The translations under genes were made by a program, and so were the position numbers. The notes below the pieces were generated by a model. That model was not told the DNA's origin, made no database searches, and saw only the letters and a list, made by a program, of their open reading frames with translations. DNA of 64,000 nucleotides from Bacillota bacterium (GTDB taxonomy: Bacteria; Bacillota; Clostridia; Lachnospirales; Cellulosilyticaceae), in the NCBI GenBank assembly GCA_023436395.1, contig JAEZJJ010000036.1, forward strand, positions 1 through 64,000, read 5' to 3'. Of the stretch, positions 36,066-45,075 are shown piece by piece (the stretch's first letter is position 1; each line of letters begins with the position of its first letter).

Positions 36066-36536
36066 CTAATCCTCTTCCTTAAAATATTGATTGAGTGTAA
36101 GTTCTTGTATAGTGCTTCCCTCTAAGGTTCCTACTTTTCTCTTTTTAGCAATTAAATAAATTGTTACCCATTCTCCATCTTTTAGAGGTTCACTTTTTAT
36201 AACTACATTAACAGCATAGTTTGCTTCCTTTAATTTTCCTAGTTTCCCTGTATCATCATAATCCACTTCCCACTCAGAACTGTTTGAGTTGGTTATTTCA
36301 TTTCCTACTTCATTTAATAAAGCTTCATATGCTTCTCTTGAATGACAACCTTTGCTATATTCAGCTAGATTTTGTATAACCCTACCTCCAACTACAAGTT
36401 CCTTCGTTGTAGCTGTTAATTGATAAACCCCTGTATATAAGTAAGCTATTATCACAAATGCAATACTTAAGAAGATAATCACACCTATTAACTCCACTAG
36501 TAATATATTGACTCCCGAATGCTTTTTTAGCTTCAT
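36066..36536 (-). CDS. Pilin-like/minor pilin membrane protein
   Basis: This 156-residue protein has a short basic head (MKLKKHSG), then VNILLVELIGVIIFLSIAFVIIAYL with a Glu inside the helix (VELIG). That matches the G-x-x-x-x-E pilin signature in a degenerate form. The soluble part is beta-rich and polar. It lies in the middle of five tightly spaced genes of a pilus-like operon. Confidence 0.7.
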   Translation of the reverse strand: MKLKKHSGVNILLVELIGVIIFLSIAFVIIAYLYTGVYQLTATTKELVVGGRVIQNLAEYSKGCHSREAYEALLNEVGNEITNSNSSEWEVDYDDTGKLGKLKEANYAVNVVIKSEPLKDGEWVTIYLIAKKRKVGTLEGSTIQELTLNQYFKEED

Positions 36537-36548
36537 ATTGTTCCTCTC

Positions 36549-37034
36549 TTAATTAATAGAATGACTTCTTATGCCAATAAGGCGAGTATAGGTATTTCCC
36601 CTATGTATTACTATAGTTATCTCCAATGTATGAGGATTTAAAAAGGCCATCCTTAAAGTCTCTATTTCTAATACAGGAATTCCTTCAGATAATTCAAAGT
36701 CCATCCCTTTCATCATTAGCATCTCATATAAATGACCTTGATAGGCATAAATCCATGTTTCATAGGTATCCCCCTCTATTTCTTGTGGTAATACCAATAC
36801 TTGTATGCCTTCCTTATGAGTTATTTTAACCCCTTGGCTATTATCTATTTGTTTAATTTTGGTGTTTATATAAGCTAATGGTGTTTCTATACCCATTCTC
36901 TCGTTGATGCCATTTACTATACTGTGATAGACATGTACCCCTTGAATGGTCACATATGTTGTGGTTCCAATAAATAAACTAAATGGTATTAAAAATAATA
37001 ATAAAAGTATCCTACGACCTAACATTCCTCTCAC
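36549..37034 (-). CDS. Membrane-anchored DUF4860-like protein of a pilus-like operon
   Basis: The 161-residue product has one N-terminal hydrophobic helix (ILLLLFLIPFSLFIGTTTYVTI) and a beta-rich outer domain (VKITHKEGIQVLVLP, YETWIYAYQGHLYEML, LEITIVIHRGNTYTRLI). The pattern recalls DUF4860 proteins that sit in T4P-like clusters of Lachnospiraceae. The assignment is from memory. Its ATG overlaps the preceding stop codon by four bases. Confidence 0.6.
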   Translation of the reverse strand: MRGMLGRRILLLLFLIPFSLFIGTTTYVTIQGVHVYHSIVNGINERMGIETPLAYINTKIKQIDNSQGVKITHKEGIQVLVLPQEIEGDTYETWIYAYQGHLYEMLMMKGMDFELSEGIPVLEIETLRMAFLNPHTLEITIVIHRGNTYTRLIGIRSHSIN

Positions 37035-37330
37035 CTACGCTCTAGTACTTGAATCTCAGGCATAATATTATCGGCAAATACCTCATAATAAATGTTATAA
37101 TCTCTACAATCTATCACAATCCCATAGTGCTCTTTGATATACTCTAGGTTGGGGGGATAAATTCCTTCTATGGCATAACATTGTACTGCTGCCCTCTTAA
37201 TAGCTCTCTCTAAAGTTATTCTTTCTTCTCTTTTTGCTATACTACTGGTGTGACTAATGCCGTATATCAATATCCCCCACACACTAAGCATACCTATCAC
37301 ACTACTTATTTGTTTATGAGTATGTTTCAT
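37031..37330 (-). CDS. Small membrane-anchored pseudopilin-like protein
   Basis: This 99-residue protein has one N-terminal hydrophobic segment (VIGMLSVWGILIYGI) followed by ERAIKRAAVQCYAIEGIYPPNLEYIKEHYGI. The 'AIEGxYPPxLxxL' phrase is the kind found in GspG-like pseudopilins after the first helix. It is translated just after the PilC-like gene and overlaps the next one. Confidence 0.65.
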   Translation of the reverse strand: MKHTHKQISSVIGMLSVWGILIYGISHTSSIAKREERITLERAIKRAAVQCYAIEGIYPPNLEYIKEHYGIVIDCRDYNIYYEVFADNIMPEIQVLERR

Positions 37331-37340
37331 GTTCTTCCCC

Positions 37341-38393
37341 TTAACTAATAGCTGACATAATGTTCATAAGAGGTAACATTACAGATAATAATATGATACT
37401 AACAAGTAGGCATAATATCCCTACAATACTAGGCTCTAACATACCTACAATACTTTGAATATGTTGTTGTACTTCTTCTTCATATCGATTAGATACTTTC
37501 TCCATAGCACTATCCAATTCTCCCACTTCAATTCCTAGCTGTAGTAACTTTGTCATCATAGGTGAAAATAGTTTTATTTCACCCAATAACCGCCTAAAAC
37601 TTTCCCCTTCTTGTAGCTTTTGCAATATAACTTCACATTTATTTTTAACTTTGGTATGTTCTATAGTAGGAATTGTTAACTCCATAGCTTCTTCAATCCC
37701 TAACCCACTTTTTAAAGCAAGATTTAGCGCTTCCGCTAGCTGAAAGGTCGCTATTTTTTCTGTTACCTTAAAACGTTCTTTAAAACCTCTTAACCACTTG
37801 TCTCCATACGCCTTTCTTAATACAAGGAGCACAAGAATGGTTCCTAATAAAACAAATAGGATAATCCCATTAAATTGCTCCAAAAAATCCACTATGCAAA
37901 CTAGCATTTGTGCTGTATTAGACAAATGACTTCCCATATTTCTAAAAAGTTGTTCAAACAAAGGAATAACTTTCATAGATAAGACCATTAGTACGCCTAA
38001 TATAATGACAATGAGTACACTAGGTCCCATAATAGCACTTTTTACAATCGTCTTTAGTGTAGCTTGCTTTTCATAATATTGTGCTAAATAGGCCATGCTC
38101 TCTTCTTCACGACCTAATAAATGGGCTAATTTGATGGTTTCCGTCATATATTCTGGGAACTTTCCACTAGTTCCTAAGGCTTCTGAAAACCTTACCCCCT
38201 CTTCACATTTTTTCTTAAGTTCTGTTATCTCCTCTTTCATCTCTCCATTTGGCATATCTTCTAGCATCATTTCTAGCCCTTCTAGGCTAGGCAAGCCTGA
38301 CTTTATAGTAAAATAGAGGGCATTACAAAAAAACGCTAGTTCTTCAGGTTTACTTAGCTTTCTTTTATTTGACTTCCTTTTTACTAATCTCAT
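37341..38393 (-). CDS. PilC/GspF-type inner-membrane platform protein
   Basis: This 350-residue protein has two copies of the T2SS-F domain (ELAFFCNALYFTIKSGLPSLEGLEMM and ATFQLAEALNLALKSGLGIEEAMELT) and three membrane helices, with the C-terminal one near VGILCLLVSIILLSVMLPLM. It forms the membrane platform that couples cytoplasmic ATPases to filament growth or retraction. It leads the pilus-like operon ending at pilT. Confidence 0.9.
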   Translation of the reverse strand: MRLVKRKSNKRKLSKPEELAFFCNALYFTIKSGLPSLEGLEMMLEDMPNGEMKEEITELKKKCEEGVRFSEALGTSGKFPEYMTETIKLAHLLGREEESMAYLAQYYEKQATLKTIVKSAIMGPSVLIVIILGVLMVLSMKVIPLFEQLFRNMGSHLSNTAQMLVCIVDFLEQFNGIILFVLLGTILVLLVLRKAYGDKWLRGFKERFKVTEKIATFQLAEALNLALKSGLGIEEAMELTIPTIEHTKVKNKCEVILQKLQEGESFRRLLGEIKLFSPMMTKLLQLGIEVGELDSAMEKVSNRYEEEVQQHIQSIVGMLEPSIVGILCLLVSIILLSVMLPLMNIMSAIS

Positions 38394-38430
38394 CTACTAA
38401 TTCCCCTTTGACTATACCCATGATCTCATT

Positions 38431-39243
38431 CTAATATTCATTCACTTTTTGATAGTCTTTAGCCTCTTTAATCATTTTCACCTTAACTTTTACCTTATTA
38501 ACTTGTAAATCATAGGTGGTATCTACAATAAGCCACTGCTTCTTGTTGAAATCATAAACTTCATTCCATGCATGATAGCCTTCTGCCGTGGTTGCATACC
38601 CCTTTACAAGTTTAGCAGGTATGCCTAAACTTCTTAGCATGGCACTATAAAGGGCTGAAAAGTCATAGCAAATCCCTGTTTTATCCTTATAGGTAGCATC
38701 AATATTAGGAATATACCCTGTTGCTAGGGTAGCCAATTTATCATAATCATAGGTATATGTTCCACCTACCATATAGCTGTATAACGTACTCATTTTCTTA
38801 CTATACTCCTTAACCTGCTTTGCTAAGGAAGCTGCATAGATAATAGGCTGTGAGTTTTTGCTCCAGTTAATATTTTGAATAGAGTTTAAATAGACACCTT
38901 CTTCACTATCCAGCTTAACCTCTAAACTTTCACTTTCTATTAAGGCGTACGATTGACCTTGTACGTTTTGTAAACATTTTATTTGATATATACCACTTCC
39001 CATTTGCAATGGAAAGCTTTCCTGCTTTCCCTGCCCATCTAAGTCATATGTATATTTTTTATCCCCTTTTTCAATCATTACTTTGAGACGCTTTGAGGTA
39101 GTGCCTTGATAGGTCACATGGACTACTCCTTTACTGGTATCACTAGCGTCTATATCCACTAGTGGTGCTGCCATGAGTATACTCATCCCACCTAATAACC
39201 ATATAAGCATGCCACATCCTAATATTTTATACAGTCTCCTCAT
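38431..39243 (-). CDS. Secreted transglutaminase-like cysteine protease-fold protein
   Basis: From ATG 39243 (GGGG before it) the product is 270 residues. It has a signal segment (ILGCGMLIWLLGGMSILMAAP), a beta domain, then a transglutaminase core. The catalytic Cys is in KTGICYDFSALYSAMLRSLGIPA, the His in EGYHAWNEVY and the Asp in WLIVDTTYD, so the triad is complete. Such proteins crosslink or cleave at the cell surface. It lies 51 bp after a class D sortase gene and may act on the same surface proteins. Confidence 0.88.
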   Translation of the reverse strand: MRRLYKILGCGMLIWLLGGMSILMAAPLVDIDASDTSKGVVHVTYQGTTSKRLKVMIEKGDKKYTYDLDGQGKQESFPLQMGSGIYQIKCLQNVQGQSYALIESESLEVKLDSEEGVYLNSIQNINWSKNSQPIIYAASLAKQVKEYSKKMSTLYSYMVGGTYTYDYDKLATLATGYIPNIDATYKDKTGICYDFSALYSAMLRSLGIPAKLVKGYATTAEGYHAWNEVYDFNKKQWLIVDTTYDLQVNKVKVKVKMIKEAKDYQKVNEY

Positions 39244-39294
39244 CACATCCCCACCAAACATCCGTCATTCTATCTCTATTATTTTAAATTAAAT

Positions 39295-39936
39295 CTATTC
39301 TTGCTTAGTTAGTGATGATACTAGCTTAGCTTTTATTAAAAGTCTTTTATTACCTACATGGATTGGATGACAAGTCAGTAATGTTAATCTTCTTTCATCC
39401 CTTGGTTGCCCTAATATCTCTAAATCCCCTGGATTAATAATTTCTATATCATCCACCTCATAGATGTACTCTAACTTCCTCACTTCCACACTAATCTGAT
39501 CCTTTAACTGCACCTCTCCTAATCGATTAAACATACTCCCAAAAGTATAATTTCGGTGTCCTGCTATAATGCAGTTGCCTACTTCCCCTGGATAAGCTGT
39601 TTCTAACATATGGGTTACACCTAGCTTTAGATTTTTTGTGCTTTCACCTTCTATTAGCAGTACATCTACCCCTATGCTAGGAACCTTCACTCTCCCCATC
39701 ACTTCATCTTGTTGGAAAAGATAGTGTACTTCTTCTTTCTCTTGGTCTTCGTCATTGGGCTTCTGTATGAGGTTCTCATTTACTAAAGTGCTATTTTTCT
39801 GTTTTTGCTCTTCTATCTGTTGCAAATAACTTGTATAAATTTGGTCTCCTTTAGCTTGCATATACCTATTACCTATAAAAGGAATACTCATTATAATCAA
39901 TGCACTTATTATGAGAATCATACCTACCTTTTTCAT
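39295..39936 (-). CDS. Class D sortase
   Basis: This 213-residue protein has an N-terminal membrane helix (VGMILIISALIIMSIPFIG), a linker, and a sortase barrel with His127 (IAGHRNYTFGSMF), Cys189 (TLLTCHP) and Arg198 (NKRLLI). Class D is judged by TLLTC and the single N-terminal helix. It would join LPxTG proteins to the cell wall or to each other. The only LPxTG protein in the window is encoded about 1.3 kb upstream in the same direction. Confidence 0.9.
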   Translation of the reverse strand: MKKVGMILIISALIIMSIPFIGNRYMQAKGDQIYTSYLQQIEEQKQKNSTLVNENLIQKPNDEDQEKEEVHYLFQQDEVMGRVKVPSIGVDVLLIEGESTKNLKLGVTHMLETAYPGEVGNCIIAGHRNYTFGSMFNRLGEVQLKDQISVEVRKLEYIYEVDDIEIINPGDLEILGQPRDERRLTLLTCHPIHVGNKRLLIKAKLVSSLTKQE

Positions 39937-39986
39937 TGCCTTCCCCTTTTATTTCTTGCAATTTGTAAATAGCTTAGAACTTAATA

Positions 39987-41159
39987 TCACTCTTCTTCCA
40001 GAATTTCAGCTACTTTAATTTTTTCTATTTTACTGGGCACTTTAACTTTACCTTTTACTGTATCTATACCTATTGTGCTCCATTCCTCTAAATCATCTAT
40101 TTCTTGGGTAGCTATATCCTCTAAATGATAACTATATAAATCTTGCTGTTCAATAACATAAAAACTGGGCTGCATACTCTGACCTTGTTCTACTAAAATA
40201 GGTTTTTCTAATTCTTCTGCTAGCTTAATGAGATCTTCTAGCTTGTTAAGCTTATAATTATTTTTAAAACCTTGCTTATTGATAACATCTACCTGAACCA
40301 TCTTGCTGCCATATTCTATGTAAATGCCTTTTATCTTTCTTATCATTTTTTCTTTATCCTCTATGTCTATCACAAAAATGCCTACTAAAATGCAACCTAC
40401 CAAACTTAGAAATCCTATTACGCCTTCTGTTAGCATTAATTTATGATTCATAGGTAAAAGAGTGATAACTTCTTCTGTTTGCTTTCCTTCTACAGCTTCA
40501 CTAACTTGCTGTTCAATCTTAAAGTAGTCACTGCTAACAGAAATGACTGCTGTTGCTAGAATAGGCATTTCAACCTCCTCTTTTGGTAGCTTTACTGTCT
40601 TCTTACCCTCTATCTTCAAAATGACTTCTGCTGGCATAGATAAATTCTCTTCTTCTTGTAATTTTTTCATAAAGCTATTATACTGTGTAAGATTTACTTT
40701 TATTTTCTCATTAATCTCGTGCTTATCAGCAGTTTGAGTAAATGAAGTAGTGTTCTTTAAAACTTCATTTTTACTCCACACTGTCACCTTTTTTTCTCCT
40801 TCATCACTTTGTTCATTAGTATACCCTCTAAACTCTGCAGTGATTTTATACTGCCCTTGAATCTCTGCCTCAACAGATGCTGTATAAGTATTCACATAGT
40901 TAAATACTACACTTTCTGCATAGTTACTGACATAGTACTGTCCTGCTGGTACTACTTTCTGATCATATAATTTAGTAGAATTGACATTTACTTTATAATC
41001 CATTTCCTGTTTGTTTTCATATGTGCATAATGTCTTTTCACCCACTTGTTGATGGGATGCTGTCCCTTCATAAATGATTAATCCAATACTGGCTACTGTC
41101 AGCATTATTCCGCCTATCACTACGCCATACTTTATCTTTTTAGGCCATCTCAGCTTCAT
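39987..41159 (-). CDS. DUF5305 family membrane protein
   Basis: This 390-residue protein has an N-terminal helix (YGVVIGGIMLTVASIGLIIY), an outer beta domain of about 200 residues, and a second helix (LTEGVIGFLSLVGCILVGIFVI). A cytoplasmic tail ends in ILEEE. This two-helix layout matches DUF5305, which in clostridia and archaea lies next to SipW-type signal peptidases. The function is unknown, perhaps a partner of filament assembly. It is between the LPXTG gene and the sortase gene. Confidence 0.8.
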   Translation of the reverse strand: MKLRWPKKIKYGVVIGGIMLTVASIGLIIYEGTASHQQVGEKTLCTYENKQEMDYKVNVNSTKLYDQKVVPAGQYYVSNYAESVVFNYVNTYTASVEAEIQGQYKITAEFRGYTNEQSDEGEKKVTVWSKNEVLKNTTSFTQTADKHEINEKIKVNLTQYNSFMKKLQEEENLSMPAEVILKIEGKKTVKLPKEEVEMPILATAVISVSSDYFKIEQQVSEAVEGKQTEEVITLLPMNHKLMLTEGVIGFLSLVGCILVGIFVIDIEDKEKMIRKIKGIYIEYGSKMVQVDVINKQGFKNNYKLNKLEDLIKLAEELEKPILVEQGQSMQPSFYVIEQQDLYSYHLEDIATQEIDDLEEWSTIGIDTVKGKVKVPSKIEKIKVAEILEEE

Positions 41160-41187
41160 GAATTACCTCCTATTTATCTAACTTCAT

Positions 41188-41229
41188 AATTAAGAGAGGG
41201 TATATGCTTCTTATAGCCCTCTCTTAATT
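41188..41229 (-). other. Stem-loop between the LPXTG and DUF5305 genes
   Basis: aattaagagaggg pairs exactly with ccctctcttaatt. No U-run follows on the minus strand, so it may stabilise or process the mRNA rather than stop transcription. Confidence 0.6.
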
Positions 41230-41252
41230 GTACTTAGTTCAGTTACTATATA

Positions 41253-42140
41253 TTACTTATTCTCTTTCTTTCTCCACAAAATAATTCCTGTACCTAATAA
41301 TCCAGTTGCCACAGCATAAATAATACCTGCACCTATACCACCAGTCTTAGGCAACTTTCCCTTTGTTACATGCGCATCTTCTGTAGCACCTGCTGGTACT
41401 TGTTCATCTGAAATGATTTCTACTTTTGGTTGTTCTACTACTTTACCTCCAGATACCTCTTCATCTGAAACTACTTCTGTTGTTGTTCCCCCAGGTACAG
41501 TTTCTTCTGGAACGACTTGTGTTGGGGTACTGGTTGCTTGTGGTGTAGACGTTGGTGTTGGTGTTGAACTTGGTATTGGTGTGGGTGTTGGGTCTGCTTC
41601 TGCTTGCTCAAAAACTACATTCAATCTAAATTCCATTTCAGACTCTTTTAATTCTGTGATAGTAGGAGAGAGTTCCATACTTAAAGCTAGTTCTGTTGTC
41701 TCATTTGCTTTTAATACTTTACCTTGTACTTGCTGAGATAAATATTGATTATAGTCCCCCATCCCTAAGACTTTACCTGTTTCATCATATCCCTGAAGCA
41801 AGTTAAAAAATTCTTGATCTCCACCTGTACACTCAAGGACTATTCCACTTAATTTGATTGCCTCGGACCCATAGTTCCTTATGATGGGCCTCATCTTAAA
41901 ACCTGCACCTGGATATAAATTTGAGATAGAAAAATGAACGCTATTACTGCTACTTGCTCCCTTCGTAACACTTATATACTGCTCTTCACCTAATATTTCA
42001 AAGTCTATCGATTCAAACCCTGCTTCATAACGCTCATTAATTGCTACATCTATAGGTGTAGGAAAACTAGCAGCATAACCTATTGGTAATAGCAAAGAGC
42101 TCATAATGAGTGTTCCGCCTAATAAACGCTTTATTTTCAT
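41253..42140 (-). CDS. LPXTG cell-wall-anchored surface protein
   Basis: From ATG 42140 (AAAGGAGG just before it; in-frame codons upstream overlap the signal peptidase gene) the product is 295 residues. It has a signal peptide ending near GYAASF, a beta domain, and a Thr/Pro linker (TPTPIPSSTPTPTSTP). The sorting signal is LPKTG at 263-267, with a hydrophobic helix and a WRKKENK tail. The domain's FxLNVVFEQ phrase recalls TasA-type beta sandwiches. It is likely a sortase substrate that ties a fibre to the wall. Confidence 0.9.
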   Translation of the reverse strand: MKIKRLLGGTLIMSSLLLPIGYAASFPTPIDVAINERYEAGFESIDFEILGEEQYISVTKGASSSNSVHFSISNLYPGAGFKMRPIIRNYGSEAIKLSGIVLECTGGDQEFFNLLQGYDETGKVLGMGDYNQYLSQQVQGKVLKANETTELALSMELSPTITELKESEMEFRLNVVFEQAEADPTPTPIPSSTPTPTSTPQATSTPTQVVPEETVPGGTTTEVVSDEEVSGGKVVEQPKVEIISDEQVPAGATEDAHVTKGKLPKTGGIGAGIIYAVATGLLGTGIILWRKKENK

Positions 42141-42171
42141 AAATAGCCTCCTTTCTTTTATGAGACTTGCT

Positions 42172-43335
42172 TTAATACTTACCGCCTCCTGTATGAAGCC
42201 AAACACTTGGCCATCCTACTTTCGGTACCACATGGATAATTCTTCCTCTAATATCTTTCATTTCTACTAGAGGTGTATCTGCCACATTATTATTATCTCC
42301 CTTGGTCTGATAGAGGGTTTGCCCATCTCTTTCAATAATCTCTATAATCCGATGATTAATCATTAAATCATTTCGTTCAAACTGAATAATATCTCCTACC
42401 TCTAATTCCTTCATCGCTTCCAAACTTTCTATTTTATCGATAATGACTACATCCCCTGGCTGTATCATAGGCTTCATACTACCTGTCACAATAGCTGAGG
42501 GATAATAAGGAAATACACCTACCATAAACCATATAGTAGCGACAATAATAATAGAAGGCACCACATAACTTAAAATGCTTTCCTTCTTTGTTTCAATACC
42601 CTTAATGAATTTAGTCAGTTTATGATGTTTCTCTACTACTACAGAGGTCCCTAAAAGTGGAATAACTACCCCTATAAGTGCCACACCTAACCAAGGCAAC
42701 AGAGGTAAGATTGGACTTAACCATTCAAAAGCTAATAGCATCCCTAAATAAATAATAGATGCCTTAGCACCTCCATATAATACTAAAAAAGTAGCAAAGA
42801 TATTCTTACATAAAATAGGCAATATATACTGTGCTAATACTATTACAACATCCTTACTACTCTTTACTGTTAATATCCTATTTATATTTAAATCTGTTAA
42901 AGTAAATAACATTATAATGAATATCAGTACCTTTATCATTTTCTTTCTTTTATAACTACATAGTGTATAAGTTCTAATCACTTCTCGGCCTACAAGTACG
43001 GTTCCAACACAAAATGAATTATATAAAATCCCTGAAATAGTTATACTAGCAGGATTTTTTCCAAACCCTAGTAACATTCCACTAATTAGCTGAATCGTTA
43101 TAAATACTACACCAAATAAAAAGGCTAATGTAGTCATTTGTTGCCTCACGATACTCTTTTCTTTCATCATAAGTTTTTGGATTTTAAAATAGTAAAAAGC
43201 TAATAATATTAACCACCCCATACTTATTAGTAATCTTATATTGATGCCCTTATAGTTAGGTAGGTAACTACTAGTAATATTAAAAAACAAAAGAATCATT
43301 AATTGTATTTTGCTTGTTTTTTTTTCTTCTTTCAT
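42172..43335 (-). CDS. ER/SipW-type signal peptidase I with an N-terminal membrane extension
   Basis: The 387-residue protein has the catalytic Ser286 in IVTGSMKPMIQPGDVVIID. His328 (NHRI) stands where bacterial SPase I has Lys, which is the mark of the SipW/archaeal type. TKGDNN and DIRGRIIHVVP complete the fold. Unlike SipW (about 190 aa), it has about 250 extra residues with six or seven hydrophobic segments. It is expected to mature the two TasA-like proteins encoded next to it. The gene lies 37 bp downstream of one of them. Confidence 0.87.
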   Translation of the reverse strand: MKEEKKTSKIQLMILLFFNITSSYLPNYKGINIRLLISMGWLILLAFYYFKIQKLMMKEKSIVRQQMTTLAFLFGVVFITIQLISGMLLGFGKNPASITISGILYNSFCVGTVLVGREVIRTYTLCSYKRKKMIKVLIFIIMLFTLTDLNINRILTVKSSKDVVIVLAQYILPILCKNIFATFLVLYGGAKASIIYLGMLLAFEWLSPILPLLPWLGVALIGVVIPLLGTSVVVEKHHKLTKFIKGIETKKESILSYVVPSIIIVATIWFMVGVFPYYPSAIVTGSMKPMIQPGDVVIIDKIESLEAMKELEVGDIIQFERNDLMINHRIIEIIERDGQTLYQTKGDNNNVADTPLVEMKDIRGRIIHVVPKVGWPSVWLHTGGGKY

Positions 43336-43372
43336 ATTATAGAACCTTCATTCTCTTATTAAGATTACCGTT

Positions 43373-44161
43373 TTATTTGTAAGATGATTCATCTCCTGGT
43401 TTAATTGAATGATTTTGGCCACTATCACCTGGAAATAGTGAATTTTCCCAACCATTTAGTCTATTCCAACTCACTGGAACTTTTACCTCCATTGTTTTTT
43501 CCCAGCCTCCAGATCGCTTTGTATTGAACTGTGTATATGTTATTCTAAGTGTCATTTGCCCTTTTTCACCTACATGTATGTCAGCCCATGCAGGTCTATC
43601 ATTAGGCCTATTATTAGTCCATGTTTTATCCATTGCACGCTTAATTTTCCAATCCCCATTTTGTGTATTACTTCCTACTATACTAATAGTTAATACATTA
43701 TTATTTTTTTCATAGTTACAGAGAATGTTTTGTACTTGTGTAGTTAATGTTTGCTTTGTAAGACCAGCTATTTCACCTTCCCAATCTTTTCTGTATACTA
43801 TCCAATTCCCGTGTCGGTCCTGGTATTTATATTCCACCCAATCCCCAGCCCATATTTCTGCTGTATACTCAAAGGATACAATCTCCACCTTTCTTACTTC
43901 AATTGGAATACTCTTGTCTGCTAACTTAATACTAATTTCAGGATTTTGCCTATGATTATCTCCACTAACACAGTCTACATTAGCGCACATCATATATTCA
44001 CTTTTAGCCTCACCAGTAGCTTCTATTGTCCCTGATGTAATCTTTGTTTCTATAATAATAGATTTCGTCCACTGAGCATAACTGATACCCAATAGTGAGC
44101 TCAACATAATCATGCTCATGACTAACGTAAGCATTTTTTTCTTGCTATATTTTTTTCGCAT
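43373..44161 (-). CDS. TasA/CalY-like protein with a SipW-dependent signal peptide
   Basis: This 262-residue protein begins RKKYSKKKMLTLVMSMI and ends its signal with ISYAQWTKSI, the SipW-type form (hydrophobic core, then YA plus an aromatic and Thr). The mature part is a beta-rich domain with paired Cys (MMCANVDC) and many Trp. No anchor is present. It is likely a secreted fibre or matrix subunit. AGGAGGG precedes the ATG. Assignment rests on the signal and context; sequence similarity to TasA itself is low by eye. Confidence 0.75.
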   Translation of the reverse strand: MRKKYSKKKMLTLVMSMIMLSSLLGISYAQWTKSIIIETKITSGTIEATGEAKSEYMMCANVDCVSGDNHRQNPEISIKLADKSIPIEVRKVEIVSFEYTAEIWAGDWVEYKYQDRHGNWIVYRKDWEGEIAGLTKQTLTTQVQNILCNYEKNNNVLTISIVGSNTQNGDWKIKRAMDKTWTNNRPNDRPAWADIHVGEKGQMTLRITYTQFNTKRSGGWEKTMEVKVPVSWNRLNGWENSLFPGDSGQNHSIKPGDESSYK

Positions 44162-44193
44162 CCTTACCCTCCTTCTCTCTTTCTACAAAAAAT

Positions 44194-44225
44194 GGCATCA
44201 GCTATGCCTATGCACTACTGATGCC
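44194..44225 (-). terminator. Terminator between the two TasA-like genes
   Basis: A GGCATCAG/CTGATGCC stem with inner pairs is followed by a six-U run on the minus strand. It would make the first TasA-like transcript more abundant than the following genes if read-through is partial. Confidence 0.8.
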
Positions 44226-44283
44226 TCTAGCCTTTATGAATAATTAGATTAATTGGTTATCAAGGCTAACTGTATATTGTTTA

Positions 44284-44940
44284 TTAGTCTTGTGGCCCTC
44301 TTGGTGGATTTGTTGGTTTTGGTGTTGGTGTTGATTTATCATTAAATTGTTTCCAATTCATATCTACTGTAAATCCAAATGTCTTCTCAATTATTTTTTC
44401 ATTCTCCACCGTTGCAGGTAAACTAACTATAATTTTACATAGTTTGGATGATGTGTTCCTTGTATTTGCTTCTAATAACGTTATCTCTGTCTCCATCGCT
44501 TTTTTAAAATTATCAAACCCTTTATACTCAGTACCATTAACATTAAATACTAATGTTTGAGCTAAGTCACTATTACTACCATTAGTTAATGTATATATTG
44601 GTATAGCCTTTACAGGGATAGTTGATTCACTATTAATCGTATAGCTAAATGTTACTTCAGACCCTGGATAAATATTAATCCATGTATATTCTACTTTATC
44701 CCCTTTTTTTCCCATTCCATATTTATTACCTGAATCCTTTATTTCTCCCTTAGCATTATTATATTTGTCATTGAAATCTTTGTCTTTTTGTTGTACTTCT
44801 GCATTACTAAGATATACCTCAAAATTTGCTGAACTTACTGTTGAGGTTACTGTAAGTTGTTTAGTCCAATAGGCATATCCCGTTCCCATAAGTCCCATCG
44901 ATAATACCATTGTACCAATAAGTAATTTTGTTTTTTTCAT
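44284..44940 (-). CDS. TasA/CalY-like protein with a SipW-dependent signal peptide
   Basis: This 218-residue protein has a clear signal (LLIGTMVLSMGLMGTGYAYWTKQ), close to the GTYAYFT form of TasA and CalY. The mature part has WINIYPGSEVTFSYTINSESTIPVKAIP, a TasA-like beta-sandwich phrase, and ends in a Thr/Pro tail (STPTPKPTNPPRGP). It is first in the appendage gene row, behind a LuxR-type regulator gene, and has its own terminator. Probable main fibre subunit. Confidence 0.8.
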   Translation of the reverse strand: MKKTKLLIGTMVLSMGLMGTGYAYWTKQLTVTSTVSSANFEVYLSNAEVQQKDKDFNDKYNNAKGEIKDSGNKYGMGKKGDKVEYTWINIYPGSEVTFSYTINSESTIPVKAIPIYTLTNGSNSDLAQTLVFNVNGTEYKGFDNFKKAMETEITLLEANTRNTSSKLCKIIVSLPATVENEKIIEKTFGFTVDMNWKQFNDKSTPTPKPTNPPRGPQD

Positions 44941-45075
44941 TTTTATTTACCCCCACATATATTTTTAACTCATACTTTTTAAATATATACATAGGTAGTC
45001 ATTTTTAGATTTCACTTTCGTCTACTCTTATATACTACTTTAGTACCAACTCACTTCTACTATTAGATTAGCCTT

